Below are positions 6,721 through 14,523 of a DNA stretch of 64,000 bases, piece by piece. Position numbers and translations under genes: made by a program. This stretch comes from Streptomyces asiaticus (lineage in GTDB: Bacteria; Actinomycetota; Actinomycetes; Streptomycetales; Streptomycetaceae): contig NZ_JAGSHX010000002.1 in NCBI RefSeq assembly GCF_018138715.1, forward strand, positions 146,382-210,381, given 5' to 3'. Numbering within the stretch: the stretch's first letter is position 1; each line of letters opens with the position of its first letter. The notes under the pieces were generated by a model. The model saw nothing but the letters and a program-made list of their open reading frames with translations, had not been told where the DNA came from and searched no databases.

Positions 6721-9156
6721 ATGTCGATGCGTCACTGGGACTGGTCGCTGCCCAGCGGCCACACCACCTTCCTCGGATACGCCAGCGAGACCGCTGCCTC
6801 GATGGTGATGCTCGCCCCGATCACTGGACTGCCCTGGCAGGCCGCCGCTGTCACCCTCACCGGCGCGGCCGCCGCCGGGTCGGTCCACGACCTGCGCGAG
6901 GGCACCACCGTCGGCACCCTCACCACCCGCGCCCTGTCCTGGCTCACCGCCGCCGGATGGGCATCCTGGGCGCTGGCGACCGCGCCCCTGACCTCCACCG
7001 GCTGGGCAACCGGCCTGGGCCTGGCCGCCGTCGGCCTCGCCGCGAACGCCTCGGCGACCCGCACGGAGCCCACCCGCTCCCAGCGCAAGCGGCTGCTGAA
7101 GCTGCGTCGCGAGTCGGTCGGCATCCTGCGCGACTGGGAAGACCGCATGGCACGCGTCGCCCGGATCGAGAAGTGCCAGGGCAAGGACGTGCAGCACTGG
7201 CCCGGGAAGGTCGGCTACACGGTGGAGATGGACTTGCCCGACGGCGGGACCACCATCGACGACCTCAACGGCTACGGCCCGAAGTTCGCCAGCGACCTGC
7301 GCCTGGCCGACGGCTGCGGTGTGGAGATCTTCCCCGGCGCCAACCGCGGCACGATCCTGATCGAGGTCACCCTCAAGGACGTCATCAGCGAGGACATCCC
7401 CTACCCGGAGGACTACTCCGAGATCAGCCTCACCGAGCGGTTCCCCTTCGGCGTGCACCGCAACGGCGAGCCGGCGCTCGGCAGCCTCTGCAACGACTGC
7501 GGCATTCTGATCGGCGAGACGGACGCGGGCAAGACGAACTCGCTGCGCGTGGTCACCGCTCAGCTCGCCCGGATGCCCGACGCGCTGATCTGGGCCATCG
7601 ACATCACCGGCGGCGGCGTCGCCCTCCCGTGGATCACTCCGTGGGCCACCGAGGGCCTTGCCTCCGCGCCGATTGTCGACTGGATCGCCCACACCGAGGA
7701 CGAAGCCCGCCTCATGCTCAAGATGGCCGGGGAGATCATCGCCGCCCGCAAGGCCGGATACCAGCAGCTGATGCGCGAGCAGAAGACCGACAACAAACTC
7801 CCGATCAGCCACGAGATCCCCGGCATCGTCATCATCTGCGACGAGACCGCCTCCCTGCCCTTCGACATCAAGGAAATGGTCGACAAGATCGAAGAGGAAG
7901 GCCGCGCGATGCGCGTGCGGGCCCTGGTCGCGGCCCTGCGCGCCACGCAGGACGCCATCACCGCCATGATGAAGCTCATGTCGAAGTGGCGCGTCGGCAT
8001 GACCGTGAGCGACCCGGAAGAGCTGGCCTACCTCTTCCCCGGCTACATCAAGATCGACCCCAAGGACGCGCCCGTCGCGGGTTCCGGCTGGACGATGCAC
8101 ACCCGGCTGGGGCCGAAGAAGCCCACCGCGATGAAGGTGTGGCGCCTGGTCGACGAGCTGATGGACAAGATCTGCGCGGCGACCGCCGGGCGGCGCCCCA
8201 AGCTCGATGAGCTGTCCGCGTCCGTCGACAGCGGCGCGCACTACCCGCAGCGGTGGGCGCGCACCCTGCCGGACCTCTACAAGGGCCAGAAGCTCACCGA
8301 GTCCGCGCAGTACGCCATCGACAACGCCGGGGAAATCATCCCCGCCTCCACCCTGCTCGCCTCCGACCCGGCGCCCGCCGCGTCGGTCGGCACCACCGCG
8401 ACGGCCCCGGCCGCCTCGGTGCCGCAGGGCTTCGAGGGCTTCGGCGGCGCGGCGGAGCTGTTCGCCGCCGTCACCGCCAGCCTGGACCCGGCCGCCGCAC
8501 CGGTCGCCGTCCCCGCAGGCCCGGCCCCGGCGCCAGCCGCGGCCCCTCACGGGGCACCGCTCCCCCGTCCTGCCCGCCCGGTCGACCCGCGCGAGAAGGG
8601 CTGGGAGCTCCTGGTCGCCGCCGGTGAAGACGGCTACTCGCCCAAGGCGCTGCACGAGATGCTCAAACAGCTCCTGGGCGACGATGTCGCACCGGCACAG
8701 CGCACGGTCGGCGGCTGGCTGCAGACCTGGGCCAAGGACGGCAAGGCCATCAAGGACGATACGCGGCAGTACACCCGCTACGTCGCCCGCGAAGCCGCCG
8801 CCCAGCAGCCCAGCACCGCCCCGGCCGGACAGGAAGCGGCGGCCCTACCCGAGGGCATCGACGGCGCCCTGGTCCTCCAGGCCGTCGAACTGCTCGTGTC
8901 CACCCAGTTCGGGTCCACGTCGATGCTCCAGCGCAAGCTGCGCATCGGCTTCGCCCTCACCGAGAAGCTGATGGACTTCCTCCACCAGCTGGGCATCGTC
9001 GGCCCGTCCGACGGCTCCAAGGCACGCGAAATCCTGGTCTCGACGCAGGACCTGGAGGCGACCATGATGAGGCTGGCCGACGAACTCGGCTACACCGCCC
9101 GCGACTTGGGCGCGATGGGCCTTGCGGCCGCCGCCGCTTCGCACACCAAGGAGTGA
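6721..9156 (+). CDS. FtsK/SpoIIIE-type DNA translocase with C-terminal gamma-like winged helix
   Basis: 811 residues. The N-terminal ~130 residues have three to four hydrophobic segments. An FtsK/SpoIIIE motor follows, with Walker A GETDAGKT (residues ~263-270) and Walker [12 protein letters not shown] (~367). A Pro/Ala linker (~555-620) leads to a segment [20 protein letters not shown] (~621-640). Residues ~705-790 match the FtsK gamma DNA-reading domain ([20 protein letters not shown], then [17 protein letters not shown]). Such motors pump double-stranded DNA, and in Streptomyces TraB-type proteins move plasmids between hyphae. The gamma domain recognises short polar motifs in FtsK. ATG 6721 follows GGATGGAG (6702-6709). 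It is probably the main transfer ATPase of this element. Confidence 0.85.
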   Translation: MSMRHWDWSLPSGHTTFLGYASETAASMVMLAPITGLPWQAAAVTLTGAAAAGSVHDLREGTTVGTLTTRALSWLTAAGWASWALATAPLTSTGWATGLGLAAVGLAANASATRTEPTRSQRKRLLKLRRESVGILRDWEDRMARVARIEKCQGKDVQHWPGKVGYTVEMDLPDGGTTIDDLNGYGPKFASDLRLADGCGVEIFPGANRGTILIEVTLKDVISEDIPYPEDYSEISLTERFPFGVHRNGEPALGSLCNDCGILIGETDAGKTNSLRVVTAQLARMPDALIWAIDITGGGVALPWITPWATEGLASAPIVDWIAHTEDEARLMLKMAGEIIAARKAGYQQLMREQKTDNKLPISHEIPGIVIICDETASLPFDIKEMVDKIEEEGRAMRVRALVAALRATQDAITAMMKLMSKWRVGMTVSDPEELAYLFPGYIKIDPKDAPVAGSGWTMHTRLGPKKPTAMKVWRLVDELMDKICAATAGRRPKLDELSASVDSGAHYPQRWARTLPDLYKGQKLTESAQYAIDNAGEIIPASTLLASDPAPAASVGTTATAPAASVPQGFEGFGGAAELFAAVTASLDPAAAPVAVPAGPAPAPAAAPHGAPLPRPARPVDPREKGWELLVAAGEDGYSPKALHEMLKQLLGDDVAPAQRTVGGWLQTWAKDGKAIKDDTRQYTRYVAREAAAQQPSTAPAGQEAAALPEGIDGALVLQAVELLVSTQFGSTSMLQRKLRIGFALTEKLMDFLHQLGIVGPSDGSKAREILVSTQDLEATMMRLADELGYTARDLGAMGLAAAAASHTKE

Positions 9157-9158
9157 CC

Positions 9159-9467
9159 ATGTCCTTCGAGACAGCGGATGAGGAGATCGAGCGCCTGGAG
9201 GCCGAACGACACTCCTACAGCGAGACCTTCAAAAACACTGCCGAGTCCGACACCGTCACCCGCGCGCACCTCCAGACGGAAATGGACCGGCGCACCGCCC
9301 GGATCCAGGAGCTCCAGCAGCACCAGCCACTGGGATTCTTCGCACGCTGGAGCCTGCGCGCCGCCTCCCTCGCCCTGCTCTGGGGCACCTGGGAGATCGG
9401 CCCGTGGTGGGCGAAGCTCGGCTGCGTTCTCCTCGCTGCGTTCCTCGCCTTCTACAGCCTCGGCTGA
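9159..9467 (+). CDS. Small coiled-coil membrane protein
   Basis: 102 residues. The first ~60 are a charged amphipathic helix (EEIERLEAERHSYSETF, RTARIQELQQHQ). Two closely spaced hydrophobic segments follow (ASLALLWGTWEIGPWW, LGCVLLAAFLAFYSLG). ATG 9159 lies 2 bases after the translocase stop and uses the AAGGAG at 9148-9153; GTG 9153 overlaps the stop and is a less likely start. Co-transcription suggests an accessory of the translocase. Family not recognised. Confidence 0.7.
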   Translation: MSFETADEEIERLEAERHSYSETFKNTAESDTVTRAHLQTEMDRRTARIQELQQHQPLGFFARWSLRAASLALLWGTWEIGPWWAKLGCVLLAAFLAFYSLG

Positions 9468-9500
9468 CCCACCGCCCCGTCTCACCCACCCCGGGCCCCA

Positions 9501-9533
9501 GGACCCGCCCAGCCACCCCGGCCGGGCGGGTCC
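9501..9533 (+). terminator. Intrinsic terminator
   Basis: A perfect 10-bp stem (9501-9510 and 9524-9533) with a 13-base loop is followed by TTCGCATTCC. It closes the translocase operon. Confidence 0.8.
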
Positions 9534-9574
9534 TTCGCATTCCCCACCACCTTCTCCCCCGCCAAGGAGGCACC

Positions 9575-10234
9575 GTGAAACCCTGCGACCTCACCCTCAC
9601 CGAACAAGTTCAGCAAACCGAGCACGCCCCGCCGACGCCCGGCACGCCGACCATCGGCCTGCCGTACGACGGCCTGGAGGAGATCTGGGCGCTGTTCCCC
9701 GAGGCCCGCCCCGGCACGCAGACCACCGGCCTGCCGGTTCCAGCCGCCCCCGCCCACGCCGCTGCTGGCCTCTACACCGACGAGGCGTACATGGCCCGGG
9801 TCTACGACCTGGTCCGCAGGGAGGAAACCCTCACCCACATCCGCGCCCAGTACCAGCAAGCGGCCATACAGGCAGCCCTCGCCCCGGTCGCGGTCCACCC
9901 GCAGATCGTGACCCCGGCGTCGGCGCCCCCATCCCCGCCCACCCCGACGCAGCCGCAGCGCGCGGTGCCGGCCTTCGTCTGGAAGTACAGCGCGCTGGCG
10001 TTGTCCACCGGCGGCGGCATCGCGCTCGCTGGGATCGGCGTCGGCGCCGCAGCTCCCACCCTCGCGCAGATCCCCGCCATCCTCACCGCGACCGGCCAGG
10101 CCGTGATGAGCGTGGCGGGCCTGTTCGTGCTCGTCTTCCTCGCGCTCGCCGCACGCGGCACACGGAGCGGCAGGGGAGGCACCACGGTCAACATCCGCAA
10201 GGCGGTCTTCCGGCGCAACAAGTTCCACGGATGA
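9575..10234 (+). CDS. Hypothetical membrane protein
   Basis: 219 residues. The soluble N-terminal half contains ~55 residues of Pro/Thr-rich sequence and a helical segment (YMARVYDLVRREETLTHIRA). A Pro linker precedes two membrane spans near residues 140-160 and 170-195, and a short basic C-terminus ends in RRNKFHG. GTG 9575 follows AAGGAGG (9564-9570). The architecture suits a membrane-anchored component of the transfer machinery; family not recognised. Confidence 0.7.
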   Translation: MKPCDLTLTEQVQQTEHAPPTPGTPTIGLPYDGLEEIWALFPEARPGTQTTGLPVPAAPAHAAAGLYTDEAYMARVYDLVRREETLTHIRAQYQQAAIQAALAPVAVHPQIVTPASAPPSPPTPTQPQRAVPAFVWKYSALALSTGGGIALAGIGVGAAAPTLAQIPAILTATGQAVMSVAGLFVLVFLALAARGTRSGRGGTTVNIRKAVFRRNKFHG

Positions 10235-10390
10235 GCCGGGCTGCCTGCCTCGCCCCCGTCCCCGCCCGTCTTCGGGCACCGGGGACGGGACAGGCCGTCC
10301 GGCCTGTGCACCACCCGCTGAGCCCTGCCGACACCAGCACGACGTCGGCGGGGCACAGCGCTGTTGGCCGACGACTGGAGGAGATCGCAC

Positions 10391-10498
10391 GTGCTCAGTC
10401 CCCGCCCGCGCCGCCGGATCGGCCGGCCCCGGCCCCTGCGCCCCGGCCCTCGCTACCCGTACCGCCCCTTCCGGCAGCCCGGACACGAGCACCGCTGA
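10391..10498 (+). CDS. 35-residue Arg/Pro-rich micro-protein
   Basis: GTG 10391 has an excellent ribosome binding site (GGAGGAG, 10377-10383, 7-base spacing). It encodes 35 residues made almost entirely of Arg, Pro and Gly with a few aromatic residues (YPYRPFRQPGHEHR), ending at TGA 10496-10498. The clamp-like gene follows after 53 bases. The ribosome binding site is the main evidence; the highly basic composition would suit nucleic-acid binding (inference). Confidence 0.45.
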   Translation: MLSPRPRRRIGRPRPLRPGPRYPYRPFRQPGHEHR

Positions 10499-10551
10499 CT
10501 AACCGCTATCCGCACCGCTCAACTCAACCCGGCTACAAAGGAGATCCAGCT

Positions 10552-11604
10552 GTGGCGCCTTCGGCCACGCTCAACGCCCACAACCTCGCCCGCCTGATCC
10601 GTACGGCCGCGCCACACGCGGCGGCGGACGGCATCGGCCTCGATCAGATCGACGGCATCCGCTTCGACAGCGACGGCACCCACTTGCATGCCGTCGCCAG
10701 CGACCGCTACACGGTGGCCGTTGCCCGGGCCCGCCTCACCACCCCCGGCGAGCCGTTCGCCCGTACCGTGCACGGCCAGGACGTCGCCTCGCTGCGGGCC
10801 TGGGTCGACGCCCACGACGGCGAGGCCGCCCTCACCCTCACCACCGAGATCGGCCGCCTTGCCTTCGACGGCCCGCGCGGCACCCTGCGCATCTCCGTCA
10901 TGGACGGCGAGAAGTTCCCCGACTGGCGGCAGCTGCTGCACACCGCGCTCGCCGACGTCCCCGCCGATGCCCCCTGCACGCGCTGGACATCGAGGTTCTG
11001 GGAGCGCTGGCAGCACGCCAACCGCGAGGTCAACACCTGGCACGCAGGCGGAGAAAAGCCCCTGATCGTGCTCGGCACGGACGTCATCGGACTGCAGGCA
11101 CCCCACCGCATGCGCACCCCGGAACAGGACCAGACGCAAACGACCTCCGACGCCCTGGACGTCTGGAAGACCAGCCTCGGCACGGACACCGGACAACGCA
11201 CCGACCTGGCGGACGCCATCCCCGAGCCCCCGCGCCGCTCGTACACCGCCGCCAGCACGGTGCCGGAGATGACCGAGGAACTGCTGCGGCAGACCCTGAA
11301 CGCCACCAACGGCCTGTTCAGCGCACCCAGCGACGACCCCGGAGCCGTCGCCGCCTACGCGCTGTCCGGGGTGCACGCATGGGCCGCTTACCGGTTCCTC
11401 AAGGCACTGATCAAGTCCGACCCGGACCTGGCCGCCGACACCGTCGCCGACCTCGCCGAACAGCTCGACTCCGGCGAGATCGGCGAATGGGCCTGGGACG
11501 CCGCCGTCGAAGCCGGACACGACCCGCAGAAGTGGGCCGACGACCGTGCTCAGGCCCGAGCTGAGAAGTCCGCCACCACGGACTCGGCGGCAACAAGCGG
11601 CTGA
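10552..11604 (+). CDS. DNA polymerase III beta-subunit-like (sliding clamp-like) protein
   Basis: 350 residues. Residues ~8-60 resemble a DnaN repeat (LARLIRTAAPHAAADG, then a strand pair ending HAVASDRYTVAVARA, matching the clamp signature in which TDRYRLAV is typical). Residues ~115-125 give FPDWRQLLH, the counterpart of YPDYRRLLP, and residues ~165-185 end in GLQAPHRM, like the C-terminal YLLMPVRL of DnaN. About 150 extra residues follow. The clamp part is therefore shorter than a bacterial three-domain clamp. GTG 10552 follows AAAGGAG (10537-10543). It could tether polymerase or recruit clamp partners during plasmid replication; the fold call is from motif reading only. Confidence 0.7.
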   Translation: MAPSATLNAHNLARLIRTAAPHAAADGIGLDQIDGIRFDSDGTHLHAVASDRYTVAVARARLTTPGEPFARTVHGQDVASLRAWVDAHDGEAALTLTTEIGRLAFDGPRGTLRISVMDGEKFPDWRQLLHTALADVPADAPCTRWTSRFWERWQHANREVNTWHAGGEKPLIVLGTDVIGLQAPHRMRTPEQDQTQTTSDALDVWKTSLGTDTGQRTDLADAIPEPPRRSYTAASTVPEMTEELLRQTLNATNGLFSAPSDDPGAVAAYALSGVHAWAAYRFLKALIKSDPDLAADTVADLAEQLDSGEIGEWAWDAAVEAGHDPQKWADDRAQARAEKSATTDSAATSG

Positions 11605-11608
11605 CAGC

Positions 11609-11637
11609 TCCGCCCCGGCGACGTAGGCCGGGGCGGA
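11609..11637 (+). terminator. Hairpin terminator
   Basis: A perfect 11-bp stem (11609-11619 and 11627-11637) with a 7-base loop starts 4 bases after the clamp-like gene stop. No T tract follows. Confidence 0.75.
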
Positions 11638-11716
11638 ACCGCAGGGCGGCCGCGCATCGGCAAAGGGCCAGCCGCCCACTCCCCTTCACCCACTTCGAGA
11701 TCAGGAGAACTCCAGC

Positions 11717-12259
11717 ATGCCCCGTCTGTCTCTGACCACCCAGCGCCTGGCCCTGTTCGGCACCCTGCTGGCCACCTTCGGTGAGCTGCACCCCTTGTGC
11801 GACCAATGGGTGCAGGGCCCGAAGACGGCCATGCGGAAGCGGCTCTACGGCGAGGACCTGGTCCACGCCGACGGCTCCGCCGCCGACCCGGACTCCACCC
11901 GCCCGACCATGACCAGCAGCGCGCTTGGCCGACGTGCAGTCGCCTGCCACGTCGCGTCCTACACCGCCGTGCAGCTCGGGGCGACCGTCGCGATCACTCG
12001 CGCGTTTGGCTACCGCGTGAAGCCCGCAGCGCTGCTCGCCGGAGCGGCTGTCAACGCGGGCACGCACGCCGCGATCGACCGCGGGGCCTTACTGCTGTGG
12101 CTGGCGAAGAAAATCGGCAAGACCGGCTACATCGAGCACTGCCAGGCAGTCCGGTTCGACGATGAGGGCGAGCTCAGCAAGGAGCTGACCGGCCCGGGCA
12201 GCGCGTGGATGGAGCTGGACGTTCTCTGCACCAACGTGGTTGCTGGGTGTGCCCGGTGA
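11717..12259 (+). CDS. DUF3307-like membrane protein (first of a pair)
   Basis: 180 residues with hydrophobic helices carrying the spaced polar pattern of DUF3307 membrane proteins: an H-x3-D-x2-Q-type element (LHPLCDQWVQ, ~residues 25-34), a central CHVASY (~78-83) and a final THAAIDRG (~120-127). ATG 11717 follows TCAGGAG (11702-11708). Its TGA overlaps the GTG of the next gene, which shows the same three elements, so the two are paralogues. The buried His/Asp residues suggest metal binding or catalysis within the membrane (inference). Function unknown. Confidence 0.65.
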   Translation: MPRLSLTTQRLALFGTLLATFGELHPLCDQWVQGPKTAMRKRLYGEDLVHADGSAADPDSTRPTMTSSALGRRAVACHVASYTAVQLGATVAITRAFGYRVKPAALLAGAAVNAGTHAAIDRGALLLWLAKKIGKTGYIEHCQAVRFDDEGELSKELTGPGSAWMELDVLCTNVVAGCAR

Positions 12260-12732
12260 CGAGCATCGAGCAGATCGCAACGCTGGCGACGTTTGGGACG
12301 GTATGGGCTGTGCTCTCCGTCGGCCACAACCTCGCGGATCACGTGTTCGGGCAGAGCGATCACCAGGCCGCGAACAAGGGAGCGCCGACGGCGGCTGACG
12401 TCGCCGACGGAGTGAGCCCGCGGCAGGGCTGGGGCGCGTGTCTGGGACACGTCGCCCAGTATCACCTGGTGATGGCCGTGATGCTGTCCCTGGTCTGGGC
12501 TGTCCTCCCGCTTCAGCTGTCCTGGACCGGCCTGGCCGCCGGGCTCGTTGTCTCGGCGATGACACACGCGTTCTTCGATCGCCGCTGGCCGGTGCGCTGG
12601 CTGTTGCAGCACACCGGCTCGCCGGACTTCGCGGAGCTGAGGACGGCCGGGATGAACGGCATGTATTTGACGGATCAGGCCCTGCATCACACCGCTCTGC
12701 TGGCATCCGCGGTGCTGATCACTGTTGTGTGA
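12256..12732 (+). CDS. DUF3307-like membrane protein (second of a pair)
   Basis: 158 residues starting at GTG 12256, which overlaps the previous stop (GTGA). It repeats the same pattern with better matches: VGHNLADHVFGQSDHQA (~residues 18-34), CLGHVAQYHL (~62-71) and THAFFDRRW (~105-113). Hydrophobic segments surround each element. Tandem coupled paralogues suggest a heteromeric membrane protein. No biochemical role is known to me. Confidence 0.65.
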   Translation: MTSIEQIATLATFGTVWAVLSVGHNLADHVFGQSDHQAANKGAPTAADVADGVSPRQGWGACLGHVAQYHLVMAVMLSLVWAVLPLQLSWTGLAAGLVVSAMTHAFFDRRWPVRWLLQHTGSPDFAELRTAGMNGMYLTDQALHHTALLASAVLITVV

Positions 12733-12789
12733 GCGGGGGCCGAGGATGAGGAAGCCTGGCTGTGATCACGAGAACGAATGGGAGTCGAT

Positions 12790-12858
12790 TGTCGACGACT
12801 TCGGGAGTCAGTTCTCCAGCCTCATTCATGATCAATGTCGATGAGTTCGGGAGTCACT
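12790..12858. repeat. 23-bp imperfect direct repeat
   Basis: Two copies at 12790-12812 and 12836-12858 share 20 of 23 positions, including the exact core TTCGGGAGTCA. The second copy overlaps the stop of the MFS gene. The location at the suspected edge of the recombinase/MFS block makes it a candidate recombination or terminal repeat. Confidence 0.55.
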
Positions 12859-14386
12859 GCGGCCTTCGAGTGCCCGGCCGGTGCTGATTCTCCTGTGTCC
12901 TGTTTTGTCGTGCAGTGCGGGGCATGGTCAGCGGTGCGGTGATGCACGCGGCGGCGAGGAGGATGCCGAAGGCGACTGTCAGGGCGGTGGTGTAGCCGTG
13001 GACGGATGCCGCGCTCGGCGTGGCGTAACGTGCCGATGCCAGGTATGACGCTGTGGCGCTGGCTGCGATGGTGTTGAGCAGTGCGGTGCCGAGTGCGGCT
13101 CCGAGTTGTTGGGAGGCGTTGTAGGCGGCCGATGCGGCTCCGATTTCGTGTTGGTGCATGTCCGCGGTGGCCAGGCTGGCGGTCGGGGGCATGATGCAGC
13201 CGAGGCCGAGTCCGGTGAGTACCAGGGCGGGCGTCAGGTGCACTGGCAGGACGTGCGTGCTCTGCGGTGTCAAGCGGGTCAAGATGAGCATCCCGGCGGC
13301 CGCGGAGATCAGGCCCGGCAGGATCAGCATCGCGGGCGCGACGCGTCCGTGCAGTTTCCCGGCGACGAGTGTGGAGCCAACGAGGGCGGCCAGGGCGTTG
13401 ATGATCAGCGCCAGGCCCGCCTGGACCGGTGAGTAGCCGAGGATGGTCTGCGTGTAGTAGCTCATGAACAGGTAGAAGCCGAACATGGCGACGAACATCA
13501 GGGTGATCGCGATGAGTGCACCGGCGCGGAGACGGTGCATGAGTAAGCGCATCGGCAGCAGCGGGCGGGGCGCGTGCACCTCGACGGCGGCGAACGCGGT
13601 CAGCAGCAGGACACCGCCGGCCAGCATTGTCAGCACCTTCAGCGAACCCCACCCGAGCGGTTCGGCCTGGTTGAAGGCGTAAACGACAGCGGAGAAGCCC
13701 GTGGCGCTGAGCAGTGCGCCCGCGACGTCGAGCCTTCCGTCGCCTCGGGTTGGGCGGTCTGATGGCACGAGTGTCGTGCCGAGCACGGCGATCAGGGCGA
13801 GGGGGACGTTGATGAACAGGCACCACCGCCAGCTGGCGTACTCGGTCAGGAGTCCCCCTGCGACCAGGCCGAGGGCCGATCCGGCGGCACCGACTGAGGC
13901 GAACACACCAAAGGCCCGACCGCGTTCGCGCGGCTCGGTGAATGTCGTACTCAGCAATGACAACCCGGCGGGAGCAAGAGCGGCGGCGAAGACACCTTGC
14001 AGGGCTCGGGCCCCGAAGAGCATCTCGGGGTTCACGGCAGCCCCGCCCAGCGCAGACGAGGCGGCGAAGCCGACCAGGCCGATGAGGAACGTGCGCCGAT
14101 GGCCGAGTGCGTCGCTGACTCTGCCGCCGATCAGCAGCAGTCCGCCGAAGGCCAGGGCATACGCGGTGATCGCCCATTGCCGGCTCGCGTCGGACATCCC
14201 GAGCGCGCTCTGCGCGGAGGGCAACGAGATGTTCACGATCGTCCCGTCCAGGACCACGAGGAGCTGGGCCGCGCTCACCGCCAGCAGCGTCCACCACCGC
14301 CGCCGCGCAGAGGCGGATCCTCCAGGCTTGTCGCAGGTCTCGAAGGCAGGCTCCGCCCTGGGCGGCTCGATGTCTCGGGCATTCAT
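12854..14386 (-). CDS. MFS drug exporter, DHA2 (14-span) type
   Basis: 510 residues with about 14 hydrophobic segments, typical of EmrB/QacA proton antiporters. Family marks include the first-helix LLVVLDGTIVNISLPSAQ, RQWAITAYALAFGGLLL, motif A-like GRVSDALGHRRTFLIG, and motif C-like GSALGLVAGGLL. ATG 14386 is chosen because the sequence before it lacks membrane character; a weak GAAG lies 4-7 bases upstream. A TTCGTT/AACGAA palindrome lies just 5' of the start and may bind a TetR-type repressor, but no such gene is adjacent. It lies downstream of the two recombinases and may be their cargo. Substrate unknown. Confidence 0.88.
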   Translation of the reverse strand: MNARDIEPPRAEPAFETCDKPGGSASARRRWWTLLAVSAAQLLVVLDGTIVNISLPSAQSALGMSDASRQWAITAYALAFGGLLLIGGRVSDALGHRRTFLIGLVGFAASSALGGAAVNPEMLFGARALQGVFAAALAPAGLSLLSTTFTEPRERGRAFGVFASVGAAGSALGLVAGGLLTEYASWRWCLFINVPLALIAVLGTTLVPSDRPTRGDGRLDVAGALLSATGFSAVVYAFNQAEPLGWGSLKVLTMLAGGVLLLTAFAAVEVHAPRPLLPMRLLMHRLRAGALIAITLMFVAMFGFYLFMSYYTQTILGYSPVQAGLALIINALAALVGSTLVAGKLHGRVAPAMLILPGLISAAAGMLILTRLTPQSTHVLPVHLTPALVLTGLGLGCIMPPTASLATADMHQHEIGAASAAYNASQQLGAALGTALLNTIAASATASYLASARYATPSAASVHGYTTALTVAFGILLAAACITAPLTMPRTARQNRTQENQHRPGTRRPQ

Positions 14387-14398
14387 GACTTCAAGTGT

Positions 14399-14411
14399 TT
14401 CGTTGAACGAA
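14399..14411. promoter_or_regulatory. Operator-like palindrome upstream of the MFS exporter
   Basis: A perfect 6-1-6 palindrome (TTCGTT-G-AACGAA) lies 13-25 bases upstream of the exporter start on the coding strand. Position and size fit a repressor operator, possibly TetR-family; no regulator gene is nearby. Confidence 0.5.
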
Positions 14412-14523
14412 CCCCGGAGACTTCTACTCGCCTCTGGTCGCCAGACCAGGGCCGATGAGCGGATAACCCTCAAGCCCCGGTTGAACCTCAGATGGCGCCT
14501 CCCAAACCCGTGAACAATCGCTG

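Noticed and set aside
6331..8655. 774-codon minus-strand frame
   Set aside because: Shadow of the FtsK gene and the preceding terminator; it reads through a 15-bp terminator stem.
12460..12474. Near-match to the parS-like palindrome (TATCACCTGGTGATG)
   Set aside because: One arm base differs and the centre is not GCC/GGC. It lies in coding sequence of the DUF3307-like gene far from parAB, so chance is more likely.
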